Assembly: GCA_922989275.2 (NCBI GenBank)
Contig: OV277867.1
Location: 4,526,001-4,590,000 of the forward strand
Source of the DNA: Gari tellinella
Lineage: Eukaryota > Mollusca > Bivalvia > Cardiida > Psammobiidae
Direction of reading: 5' to 3'
DNA length: 64,000 nucleotides
Notes under the pieces: generated by a model
Database searches by the model: none
Seen by the model: only the letters and a program-made list of their open reading frames with translations
What the model was told of the DNA's origin: nothing
Shown here: positions 21,222-30,981 of the stretch, one piece after another
How the letters are laid out: every line of letters starts with the position of its first letter
Position numbering within the stretch: position 1 is the first letter of the stretch
Program-made: the position numbers and the translations under genes

Positions 21222-21312
21222 TTACCCGTTCTGGTTCTAGTTTTGAAGACAGGTGACCAGGTTGAAAGTGAATTAAATTTGCTAAAATGCGCTTCTATAG
21301 GGGAAAGGGTTA
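21222..21312 (-). repeat. A-family fragment lacking its core
   Basis: TTACCCGTTCTGGTTCTAGT and TTTTGAAGACAGGTGACC run into GCGCTTCTATAGGGGAAAGG with almost no hairpin between. Confidence 0.6.
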
Positions 21313-21394
21313 TAGAAGAAAAGAGTTCTATATATAATGGTTGTAAAGGGATAAATCTGGTAGATCAATAATAATAATAATTTCCTAATAAATA

Positions 21395-21620
21395 CAGTGG
21401 AGAAAACGTTATTCTTTCCCGTTTAAACGCAAACGTACGCAAACGCAAAGCACTAAAACGTAGAAAAGAACAACTTTTGGACAATTCTGATATTTCATGT
21501 TTATCATGGTGGCAAACAGTTTGGAGCCCGGCGTCTGATCTGGCTCCAAACTGTTTGCACTGGAAATAATAGTTTTAGCATAAACGCGTTTATTGGGAAA
21601 GAATAACAGATTCTCCACTG
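21395..21620 (-). mobile_element. D-family MITE (copy 2), one core arm shortened
   Basis: TA at 21393-21394 and 21621-21622; ends CAGTGGAGAAAACGTTATTC and GAATAACAGATTCTCCACTG. The left arm of the core is cut to GCAAACAGTTTGGAGCC. Confidence 0.85.
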
Positions 21621-21627
21621 TAACTGC

Positions 21628-21875
21628 TTTAAATCACTTGATAAATATGCCTTTCTTACACCTTTTATTTAATCATCCAAAAACATAGTTCCACTTTTAC
21701 AGTCATCATGTGTTCGGTAAGAAATATTTTCTATATCCTTGCAGTTGGTACTAATGTTAAGCAGAATGCTTCTAAAGAAGCATTCTGCTTTGCTTTCAAC
21801 ACGGAGTATACACTATTCCGTGCTTTCAACCTGCTTCAAGCAACCATCTGTCTTCGCTATGGAGGGAAAGGGTGT
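21628..21875 (+). mobile_element. A-family MITE (copy 7), degenerate
   Basis: AAATATGCCTTTCTTACACC on the left and GGAGGGAAAGGG on the right. The core has a duplicated ACACGGAGTATACAC/GTGCTTTCAACCTGC segment. Confidence 0.55.
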
Positions 21876-21957
21876 CTGACACATTTATGGGTTTGAATTA
21901 GACCTGTTAATTATAAAGCGGACAAGCCTTTCCTTTTAAAGGAAACTTTTATAAGTA

Positions 21958-22166
21958 CAGTAAAACCTCGCTATTACGACCACTAAAATAAAGGCTAATT
22001 GATTGTATATAATAGAGAGGTGACAGCTTAAAGCAAGGTGACAGTGAAACAGAAAGCTCCTAAAAGGAGCTTTCTGTTTCACTGTCACCTTGCTTTAAGC
22101 GGTCACCTACCGTAAACAACCTAATTATTAACATAATTTAGTGGTCGTAATAGAGAGGTTTTACTG
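21958..22166 (+). mobile_element. C-family MITE (copy 5), near consensus
   Basis: 209 bp between TA sites. The core arms are perfectly paired over CTTAAAGCAAGGTGACAGTG, centred on CTCCTAAAAGGAG. Good reference copy for the C family. Confidence 0.9.
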
Positions 22167-22169
22167 TAT

Positions 22170-23220
22170 CTATGAGTATAAACCATTCAGGGGAGATTAC
22201 TGTTGGTTTGGAAAATATTTGGCTGCAGCTGTACCGATCCGATAGCCACATTATTATCATCCACCAATCAAATTGTTCGTTATAAACGGATGGAAGTGCA
22301 CGACAGTAATGAAAGTTCAGCCGAAAACGCAGTTTGTTTATCAATAGCAAATGTCTTGACTCTGCTGGAATTTGTAAGAATAAACATTGACAGGCTCAAT
22401 TAAAAATGCAAAACAACGATAGAAATATTGATAACTATTTAAATGCCAAGGTGAGTGCGCACGAAACTGTCACAAAACCTGTTGGTAAAAAAGTTGCAGA
22501 TTTTGTATCCGTGTTTTGCAATATCATGAATACCACGACCTCTTGTTTCTTCTTTCAGTTTAACATAACGCTTGGTGATGTGTTTATTTAAGCTTTGATT
22601 TTCCAAAATAAATTATTCGTATTATGAACAGTTGGTTCCAAATGACTTTGAAGTCGCTCAAACTGCTTGTAGTTATAGGCCTAACGTTGCCGTTGGTCTG
22701 TTCCAGAGCTGGGTGCAGACTATTCAAGAATGGGGAGTAGATCAATAATTTGAATAAATGATTGTGTACATCTGTAACTACAGTCTCTATAACATGAATA
22801 ACAGTCGGGCAACTGCTTTTTATACATCTATCACAGACGATTTGGAGGAGGACAAATATATCACAGAATTATACACTGACGGAATCGAAACCTCGCGCTA
22901 TATCGTAAATTTCATGCGGCGGATACGAGACCCGCGAGACTTGATAAGAGACTGTCTACCGGTAGTCAATGTGATAAATGTGTGTTTTCGAAGCATTGTT
23001 CACAGGTTTATATTCCCGTGAATTGTAAGGAATGGCCACCATGTCGTTTAAATCCTATAAAATGTCAATAAAAACACTCGAGTCAGTAAATTTCACGCCA
23101 GGAATTGCGGACAACGAGGCAAAAAGTGAAGATGTTGTCACGTGATACATAATCTCGCAAAATTCAACCGCCGCGATAGCTCAGATACTCGCCTATTCAA
23201 CTTCGCTTAGTTGCTATTCC
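22170..23220. other. Intergenic stretch, no gene recognised
   Basis: Several frames of 60-90 codons, none with a known motif. The frame at 22758-23021 has no homology I recognise. Confidence 0.4.
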
Positions 23221-23224
23221 GTTT

Positions 23225-23705
23225 TGTATAATTCCGTGAATATATCAACAATATCTCAAATAAAATATATCAACAACATCTCAAATAAAGCAAACAGGAC
23301 ACTTGGCTTCTTACGTAGAAATTTCCTCGCAAAAAAAATAAAGAGAAAGCATACCTTACTTTAGTGCGACAGCAATTAGAATATGCCAGCACTGTTTGGG
23401 ACCCATATAAGAGAAAACATAGATAAATTAGACAAAATACAAAGACGCGGTGCAAGATATGTAGTGGGAAAACATAGAAATAGATCTAGTGTGGGGGAAA
23501 TGTTAAACAAACTTCAGTGGAAAGACTTAAAAATTAGGAGAAAAGAAGCCAGACTGTCCATGTTTTATAAAATAGTAAATAATCTTGTAGAAATAAACCC
23601 AGAAAAATACTTAAATAACTTACAAGAAACACCAGATATGCACAACCCCACAGCTATGCAGTGCACACAGCTAGAACAGACTCCAGGATATGGTCAGAAA
23701 GATAG
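23225..23705 (+). mobile_element. LINE reverse-transcriptase C-terminal fragment (5' truncated)
   Basis: It reads NKANRTLGFLRRNF, then after a frameshift in an A-run LTLVRQQLEYASTVWDPY, followed by IDKLDKIQRRGARYVVG and LNKLQWKDLKIRRKEARL. These are the typical residues after the RT domain of Jockey/CR1-type non-LTR elements. It has no stop of its own and runs into the oppositely oriented LINE next door. Confidence 0.8.
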
Positions 23706-24646
23706 ATAGATTTATTTCGGTAAAAAGTGTACATAACATGGCAAAGCATAATTAAAGTAAAACATATAAGAGCCATGTAATGCGCACTAGAAACCAAGGA
23801 TAACACAAAAAAGGAAAAATATTTTCCTTATTTCCATTGTGGTCCTTGATTCTAGTGGCAAGACACAGAGAGTCACGGTATATTATTATAAATAAATATC
23901 ACAGATAGTATCTTAAATTAAAAGTATCACAGAAGCTGAAAGTTAGTCAGTTTCAGAATGACTAGACCATGTTCACAAATTAACACAGCAGAGTATCAGA
24001 ACAAATCATAAGAATAATGATAAAATGAAAAAAAACTATCTTAATTAACACAGATATATCAGAAGGCAAATGAATAAAAACTAATCAAGTAAAGAACTTA
24101 TTCTTTAGCTAACAAGAAGTTTTTGACATCAAATCTAAATTGAGTGAAAGATTTACTCACTCTTAAATTCTGAGGAAGACCATTCCACAAGTGAACACCT
24201 CTGAAAAGAAATGACTTCTTACCAAAGTTGTCGACTCTAGGAATGGCATAGCGTCCATTATCAGTAAAAGTTAAAGAAAACGAATCCTCTTGAACGGGAA
24301 TGGCTGTCATGTATGACCTTGTACAGCGCTTGTGCACAGAGCTTAAAGGAATAAAATAATCACCAAGATATATAGGAGCAGTGCCTTTTGAAATATTATA
24401 CACGTGTGAAAGGGTTATTTGATCAACTCTTTTTGATACTGGCAACCAGTTAAGGTATTTAAAATGATTAGTGTCTATGTGTTCTCTAGCATCTAAGTTT
24501 AAAACAAAACGGATTAATAATTCTTTAACCAAACTACAAAAAAATAGAACATACTTCCGCCTATTATTGCAGAAGCCCAGTCCCTTGAGATATTCAAGTC
24601 TCAAGTGACCAAGCAAATCTGACACAAAACCCTTCAAAATTATCAA
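23701..24646 (-). mobile_element. Second LINE 3' fragment, opposite orientation
   Basis: The minus-strand frame 24646-24098 contains LNWLPVSKRVDQITLSHVYN and LWNGLPQNLRVSKSFTQF, the usual C terminus of CR1/L2-like RT proteins. The 3' UTR runs to TTTTACCGAAATAAATCTATC at 23725-23701, a typical LINE tail. It meets the previous fragment tail to tail. Confidence 0.8.
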
Positions 24647-24684
24647 TGGGAAGGGGGGTTATCATGCGCACAAAACTGGCAGAA

Positions 24685-24905
24685 TACAGAGAAACCTCCA
24701 AAAACCGGAATTCTCCCTAAACCGAACAAATACTTTGGTCCCGAATTTAATGTTCTTTATTCTTTATGAGAAAAACCTCTGAATACCGGAACCTCCAAAT
24801 TCCGGAAACTGAACGATTTTTTTTTTAAATTCAGACTCTTTCAATACAAATCTACCTCTGAAAACCGAACGCCTTGGGCAAAATGTAATACACAAGCATG
24901 TTTGA
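24685..24905. repeat. Possible pogo-like repeat remnant
   Basis: GAAACCTCCAAAAACCGGAA, AAACCTCTGAATACCGGAAC and ACCTCTGAAAACCGAACG resemble subterminal repeats of Tigger/pogo ends. No paired terminus was found. Confidence 0.35.
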
Positions 24906-25072
24906 CACTGTGATTTTCGTGGATCAGTTGAAATGACAGCCATTTGTTGTTGCCATTTTGTTGTTGTTATTGTGTTTGTAGATTCCTCCGTTGACTTGTC
25001 GGAGCATCCAGGACTTGGGAAGTCCTGGTAAATATGGCATTCTCACTAATAAAGTTCAGAAATGAAACAAAT

Positions 25073-25450
25073 AAGTTCAAAGAGCCTTATGCCAAGGCTT
25101 ACGGGTCCGTGTATTAGCGGGCAGAAATCACATGTTAATATTAGCTTCACACACGTATGCGCATAACTATTGCACTACGATTTATAGCTGTAAACTAACA
25201 CTGCATGCTAACATGTATAGTCTATTCTGAGGGCTCACTAAAGTCCTACTTGACTTAAGACTATTGGAGTTCAGACATTAAACATATAAGTTCAAAGAGC
25301 CTTGTGCCAAGGCTTAGGGGTCGGTGTAATGGCGGCCAGAAATCACATGTTAATGCTAGCTTCACACACGTCTGTGTCAAATGCACTATGAATTATAGCT
25401 GTAAACTAACACTGCATGCTAACATGTATAGTCTATTCTTAGGGCTCACA
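25073..25450 (+). repeat. Direct duplication, period about 215 bp
   Basis: AAGTTCAAAGAGCCTTATGC, AGAAATCACATGTTAAT and AACACTGCATGCTAACATG occur in the same order at 25076-25225 and 25290-25430. A further partial unit (GTCTATTCTTAGGGCTCACA) lies at 25537-25600. Confidence 0.8.
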
Positions 25451-25620
25451 AAAACACGTCCGTTCAGCAGGTATGGTGAGAAGAAACCTGGAACTTAGTG
25501 GAAGTCTGACTTAACTTCTTAAATATTACTTATGTCTTGTCTATTCTTAGGGCTCACAGAAAAACTTGTCCATTCAGCAGGAATGGCGCGAAAGTACCTG
25601 AAGCTCAGAGGAAGTCTAAC

Positions 25621-26040
25621 TTAATCTTCTAAAAACTGTTAAAAATTTCGAGATAAAGGAATATACGATAAAATGAATTTAGAGACCATATTGTACACAG
25701 TGCCCAAGTTTGTAAACATTTACTGTTTTTTACCAAAACAGCACTGTGTACAGGTGTTAAACTGTTAATGTGACAGCATTATACATTGATGCAGTCTTTG
25801 TAAACTATATTATGCAATAGGTGGTACTGGTCAAGAAAACTATTATGAGATAGAATAGGAAAGTTAGAAACTGACTGAGGATACCCAGAAATAGAGAAAG
25901 ATGTGACAGTTGTGTGTTAGCCTCCCCAACCCAAACCTCTACAGTTCCTCTTATGAGAGTTTTCTGGTGTAAACTGCCTCTTGGTTTAAAACCCAATAAT
26001 TCATCTTCTGAGCTGCTACCATTTACCGGTTGGTGGAAGT
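25621..26040. other. Intergenic, no gene or repeat recognised
   Basis: A small inverted pair CACTGTGTACA/TGTACACAGTG occurs near 25695-25752. Confidence 0.35.
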
Positions 26041-26041
26041 T

Positions 26042-26195
26042 ACCTGAATAAACTTTTTCTCACTCATACAGCACCAAATCCTATGGTGTAACAACTCGTA
26101 AGAATTGTCTCTTCAATTAACCATAGGGTTTAAAGCAGAAATAAAGATTTAAAATTTTAAGTTTTTGAAATATTCCTCTTATCTCAGGAGCCCTG
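26042..26195 (-). mobile_element. E-family MITE (copy 1), left end lost
   Basis: The E family runs CAGGGCTCCAGATAAGGGGA...CCTTATCTGGAGCCCTG with a core GACTCATTAGAATCGTCTC-type hairpin. Here TTTTTCTCACTCATACAGCA is followed by a worn core and the terminus CTCAGGAGCCCTG. Confidence 0.7.
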
Positions 26196-26383
26196 ATTTA
26201 GGGTTTAGATAAACTAAGAAACAAAAGGGAAAATGTGAAAACTATTATGTTTTCTCCAGAAAATATTATCCAGTATAGATTAATAAAACTGATAATCAGC
26301 TTAAAATATTTTGATTTTACTTTAAACTACTTAATTAAAGAATTGTTATTCACTTTTGATTGTTTTGAACTGAGCCTGGTATT

Positions 26384-26634
26384 TTAACCCTTTGAACCCT
26401 AATCCCGCATATAGGCGTTCTTTTCAAACATTGTACATATGGAAAGTGCACTTGTCCTATGCAAACAGTGAATACCCAGATCAGAGGGCTCCTTATGGAG
26501 CCCTCTGATCTGGGTCTTCACTGTTTGTCATAATGCAAAACATTGACAAAAACAACCCTTAAAAGTCAGAAATGGACTAGACTTTAATGGAAACTGGGAT
26601 TGTCCATTTGAAGTTTCAGGGAGGAAAGAGTTAA
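26384..26634 (-). mobile_element. B-family MITE (copy 5)
   Basis: 251 bp between TTAA sites, with intact core arms CAAACAGTGAATACCCAGAT around GGGCTCCTTATGGAGCCC. Confidence 0.85.
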
Positions 26635-26853
26635 AGTGATTCTACAATTGAGTGAGAACTATGTTTTCCAGGAATACATAATTTGAAACTGAAAGTACGT
26701 TTCATTTTAAACTATGTACAGGTACATGCAATAAGGATGTATCGGTCTTTTCAGTATTTGATTTCAACTGCTCTAAACATTTTTTAGATAAAAAAAGTGG
26801 TAAAACCTCTATAGAAGGCTAATTGGTTGTATGAAAGCCAGGTGACAGCTTAA

Positions 26854-27904
26854 GGTACTTCGCATATGCGCGTAGTTTCCATATGATTGTTATGAAAATT
26901 GTCATGAAGAATGATAATAGCCTAAGAAACAATGTGTGTAAATATAGGCAAAATTTATCGTGTGGTTTGTCTTTAAGGTCTTTTTTCTGACAAAAACCTA
27001 GAATTTTGATGATTTTATTTTTCTTAAAAATGAATAAAGCTAATGACTATAATTCTCGCCCAATAAGTAGTCCACAACATTCATTACAAGAAAAGCTACA
27101 AACATTTTGAATAAAGGTGTTCAGAAAGATGTTATCAGCTATTTAAATTTTGCAAAATGCTAAAAAATTGAATTACAAAAAACTGACTCATTCAATGTAT
27201 ATTTGTTTTCATTTTATTCAAATATATGGTTGATGAACTAGTCAGTCTGAAAAAATTAGAAAATATTACAGTCAGGATTTGTTGTAATAACATATTTTCT
27301 TATTAAAATATGGGATATTTGTTGTTTAGATACAGTTACCTACCTTAGAATTAAAACTTTGTCATTAAAATGCATTATTATTTATTCATGGACTTGCATA
27401 CAAGGTTTATTATATTGTTTGAACATAATTATAATGGGCACTATCGACCTTGAAAAGGTTAGCGTATTGATAAGCTTCAAGGTGTGGCTTTGTAGTTCGA
27501 TCAAATCGTTTACATGTATACCGATTTAATTGACTTGTAAGTCATTAAACTAAAACGTACAGGTAAGTATATACTTGGACCGTAAACATCACTAGTACTA
27601 ATCAACGAAGACTAAACATAACATGTCTCTTGATTACAATTTACTGCGTTATGGATTGACAAGTCAATAAATCGGACACTAAAAAAAATATTTGGATCGG
27701 ATGGGTCTCGAAACTATGACCTTTGGATTGCTAGTCAACCACTATAGTCAACCACTATACTAACTGCGCTATGAAGGATTATACAAATTGATATCAAGAT
27801 TTCCTTTATATAAATTTTCTAGTATAAACACGTACGAAAAAAGTCTGTGTCGTCCAGACGCATATCCGCTCGCCCGCAAGACCGACTTCCGGTAGCGAAA
27901 GGCC
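26854..27904. mobile_element. Element T, TTAA-duplicating insertion
   Basis: Flanked by TTAA on both sides (26850-26853 and 27905-27908). Ends GGTACTTCGC and, reversed, GGCCTTTCGC match in 7 of 10 bases. 1051 bp, AT-rich, no transposase frame. It could be piggyBac- or Kolobok-like. Confidence 0.6.
27696..27776 (-). tRNA. tRNA-like sequence, probably a SINE head or pseudogene
   Basis: On the minus strand the A-box-like TAGCGCAGTTAGTATAGTGG is followed by a B-box-like GTTTCGAGACCC. A 13-bp duplication (CTATAGTGGTTGA) in the anticodon region and no acceptor pairing rule out a working tRNA. It lies inside element T. Confidence 0.45.
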
Positions 27905-28034
27905 TTAAAGCAAGGTGAACTAAGTAAAACAGAAAGCTCCTGTGGGAGCATTAAACACATACTAGTCAACACAATTTTGTTGTCGAAATGGAGAGGTTTG
28001 ACTGTAAATATGTGTTACTCTGAACTTGAAGTGT

Positions 28035-28613
28035 CAGGGCTGCCATTTCTCCGGATTTTTCCTAAATCTTCGGATATTTTTCTAGTACATGGTAGATTAA
28101 ATCATCATCATCGGTATTTATATTAACGTGCAGGAGTGGGAGTGTTGTCCACATCGGTGGTCCCCTTTCCAGGCAGCTGGCTAACTGCACGCATAGCGGA
28201 TCTAACATTTGATCTCCATACATCCCTTTCACTAGGGTCGACTTCAGAGAGTTTCCACTCCCGTCTGTCTCTTTCTGCTAAAGCCTTCCAGGTCATCTTG
28301 GGCCGCCCTGGCCAAGATTAAAGCAGGCTGAAAGTAAAGCAGAATGCGCCTTAAGGCGCATTCTGCTTTACTTCCAGTCTGCTTTAAACAGCCACACGTC
28401 AACAAAACTAGAAACAGGCGATAGGGTAAAGGTATGATTCGTAAAATCGCACTTAAGGCGCATTCTGCTTTACTTCCAGTCTGCTTTAAACGGCCACACG
28501 TCAACAAAACTAGAAACAGGCGATAGGGTAAAGGTATGATTCGTAAAATCGCACTTGAAAAATGCAAGTTTTGAAATCTTAGGATTTTTTCACATCAACT
28601 TATGGCAGCCCTG
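28035..28613 (+). mobile_element. K-family element (copy 1) with A-derived core and LINE insert
   Basis: Ends CAGGGCTGCCAT and ATGGCAGCCCTG are flanked by AAGTGT on both sides (28029-28034 and 28614-28619). Inside is an A-type core AAAGCAGGCTGAAAGTAAAG and A's right arm, part of which is repeated in tandem at about 28437-28560. A LINE fragment interrupts it. Confidence 0.8.
28102..28314 (-). mobile_element. LINE C-terminal fragment inserted in K
   Basis: The minus-strand reading GRPKMTWKALAERDRREWKL, then DVWRSNVRSAM and a stop, fits the end of a non-LTR element RT protein. An (ATC)n tail follows. The 8-bp duplication AGATTAAA lies at 28094-28101 and 28315-28322. Confidence 0.8.
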
Positions 28614-28625
28614 AAGTGTAAATGA

Positions 28626-28860
28626 TTAACTCATTACACCAGAGATACACCTTGATTTATTTCTCCACTAAAGAATTATACAGTCATGAATATGTATCAT
28701 AAGAATTTGTTCTTTACTTTCAAAGCAAAGGGTAGCTTAAAGCAGGCTGAAAGTAAAGCAGATTGTACCTTGATATGCATTCTGCTTTACTTTCAACCTG
28801 CTTTAAGTTGTCACCTATCTTCAATACTTGAAACAGGCTATGGAGTCAGTAAAGGGTCAA
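28626..28860 (+). mobile_element. A-family MITE (copy 8)
   Basis: TTAACTCATTACACCAGAGA to AGTAAAGGGTCAA; the core centre is changed to GTACCTTGATATGC. Confidence 0.75.
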
Positions 28861-28979
28861 CCTAAGCTGTGTCTGCCTCAGGAACTGGATAAAGCATTGC
28901 TATATATCTAAGACCTGTAACACCCAGGGTATTGATCTCAGGAGAATGCTCTTCTTCACTGGCAATCACAGTGTATCTG

Positions 28980-29234
28980 CAGGGCTGCCATTTCTCCGGA
29001 ATTTTCCTAAGTATTCAGATTTTTATTCTAGCAGGTCGTAGCTTAAAACAGGCTGAAAGTAAAGCAGAATGCGCCTTAAGGCGCATTCTGCTTTACTTTC
29101 AACCTGTTTTAAGCAGCCATGTCTTCAAAACAAGAAACAAGCTATGGGGTAAAGGTATGATTAGTACAAATTGCGTCTGATAAATTGAAAATTTGAAATC
29201 TTAGGATGTTTATGATCAACGTATGGCAGCCCTG
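28980..29234 (+). mobile_element. K-family element (copy 2), intact
   Basis: CAGGGCTGCCATTTCTCCGG to TATGGCAGCCCTG, 255 bp, with TATCTG repeated exactly on both flanks. Its middle is A-type from TTCTAGCAGGTCGTAGCTTA through the hairpin to GCTATGGGGTAAAGG. Clean example of an A piece inside a different shell. Confidence 0.85.
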
Positions 29235-29397
29235 TATCTGGAATTTCCAAAATTCTCTGTACCTTTATCCTGACATAACATCACCAACTTTAATCCTTTT
29301 CTGCCCAGAAGTAGCTTTGAGACACCTCTTACTACACCTTCACAGTTCTAAGCAACACAAATGAGTATTCAGTGATGATTTTGAATACATGCGAAAT

Positions 29398-29615
29398 CTT
29401 AACCCTGTTACCCCTTAGCCTGTTTCTAGTTTTGAAGACAAGGTGACCACCTAAAGCAGGTTAAAAGTAAAGCAGAATGCAACTAAAGGTTCATCATTTG
29501 AGTTACATTTAGGCTGCTTTGAGGTACAATCTGCGAGGATATAGAATACATTTCTTACATGCATATTTAATAACTACATGTATATAATTTGAAACTCTTT
29601 TCTTCAAATTAAATG
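29398..29615 (-). mobile_element. A-family MITE (copy 9), degenerate
   Basis: TTAACCCTGTTACCCCTTAG and CTAGTTTTGAAGACAAGGTG, with a mostly unpaired core. Another worn core stub follows at 29640-29712. Confidence 0.6.
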
Positions 29616-29714
29616 CATACAAATGTGTATTTATTGACTTAAGGGACTGGGTTGAAACAGACTGAAAGTAAAGCAGACCGCTAACAGAGCTTGTTATCTT
29701 ACTTTTAGCTTGTT

Positions 29715-29964
29715 TTAACTCTTTCCTCCCTGAAACTTTAAATGAACAATTCCAGTTTCGATTTTTGTCTAGTCCATTTCTGGCTTTTAAGAGTTGTTTT
29801 TGTCATTTTTGGCATTACTGACAAACAGTGAAGACCCTGATCAGAGGGCTCCTTTCGGAGCCCTCTGATCTGGGCCTTCACTGTTTGCACAGGACAAGAG
29901 TACTATTCACATGTACACTGTTTTTAAAGACGCCTATATGCGGGATTAGGGTTCAAAGAGTTAA
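29715..29964 (+). mobile_element. B-family MITE (copy 6)
   Basis: 250 bp between TTAA sites, near consensus. It lies about 110 bp before the splice acceptor of the first VCPIP1 coding exon. Confidence 0.85.
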
Positions 29965-30073
29965 GCAACTGCATGTTGTAATTGTTTACATTGACAAATA
30001 CAATAGCCTTCTATTCAGTGGTCTGGGAAAAACTGTTTGACTGGATTCAACCTAAGATATCACTGTTTTTCAG

Positions 30074-30113
30074 ATATCCTTGTTACTTAATTTGGTAACC
30101 TAGAAAAGTAATC
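30074..30113 (+). other. VCPIP1: VCPIP1 5' UTR segment of first coding exon
   Basis: CACTGTTTTTCAG at 30061-30073 is a good splice acceptor, so the first coding exon probably begins at 30074 and a noncoding 5' exon lies upstream. No promoter could be recognised. Confidence 0.5.
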
Positions 30114-30981
30114 ATGGCTTCAAGACTAAAGACCCAGAAGAGTTCCGATGCCTACAAGCTGCTGTATGGTACATGTCCTGACCTGGAGTGTCAGGCCAAA
30201 CTCTACTTTCCCTCATATGATAAGAGTGTTGAGTGCACTAGCTGTGGACAGAGGCATGAGAGAGTCGCCCTGAGAAATGTGGCCGAGGTTACAAACGCCC
30301 CTGTGGCCTTACACAACCTACTGAAGAACATTCTACTGGGAAACGTAAAGCCTAAGAAAGGGGCAGACAATGTTAAAGTGCTTGGACTATCGAATTATGT
30401 TTGTAAATTGATATCTCCCATATTAACACACTATGGGATGGATAGAGAAACGGGAAAAGCTAAGTTGTTATCTGAAATGGGGAAAGGTGCTGTGTTTGAT
30501 GTGAGTATTCTAGGGGACAGGTCGTTTCTCATTGAGGAGGAACACCTAGAAGTGATTGGCTATGGTAGAGACCGTTCAGGTAGTACACATTATTTAGCTG
30601 ATACATTGAAAGATATTAGGGCATTCAACGACAACGAAAACTGTCTGGTTCCTATCCATGCTGATGGAGATGGGCACTGCCTAGTACATGCTATATCACG
30701 AGCACTGGTAGGGAGAGAACTGTTCTGGCATGCTTTAAGAGTGAATCTGAAAGCACATTTAACAAACAACATTCAGCAATACCAACAGTTGTTTCAAGAC
30801 TTTGTGGATAAGGATGAGTGGGATTTGATTATTGACGAATGTGATCCATTTTACATGCCACCTGAGGGGGAGGCTTTAGGCCTTAGGAACATACACATCT
30901 TTGGACTTGCTAATGTTCTACACAGACCTATCATACTGCTGGACTCTAAAACAGGCATGAGCAGCTCAGGAGACTATTCTG
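30114..30981 (+). CDS. VCPIP1: VCPIP1 exon 1: N-terminal Cys motifs and OTU Asp/Cys
   Basis: ATG at 30114 is the first Met of the conserved frame and starts MASRLKTQKSSDAYKL. Residues 1-60 carry CPDLEC and CTSC, a probable zinc-binding set. The OTU nucleophile is C189 with D186. The exon ends TATTCTG|GTAAGT in phase 1. A reversed E element begins 23 bp into the intron. The vertebrate proline-rich N-terminal leader is absent. Confidence 0.93.

Larger units (their letters stand above)
26799..28004 (+). mobile_element. C-family MITE (copy 6) split by a 1-kb insertion
   Basis: Left part 26799-26853 ends in GGTGACAGCTTAA; right part resumes at 27905 with TTAAAGCAAGGTGAAC and ends GAGAGGTTTGACTG before TA. 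The core TTAA was the insertion site of element T. Confidence 0.8.

Noticed and set aside
22758..23021. 87-codon frame resembling a small protein
   Set aside because: No recognised family, AT-rich surroundings and no splice partner.
23168..23215. tRNA-like GATAGCTCAGATACTCGCC
   Set aside because: Only a partial A box; no B box or pairing arms.
24685..24905. Complete pogo element
   Set aside because: Only subterminal-like CCTCTGAAAACCG repeats were found, with no matching inverted end or TA duplication.
28244..28567. 107-codon minus-strand frame with internal peptide repeat
   Set aside because: It arises from the tandem duplication inside K copy 1 and A-type core sequence.
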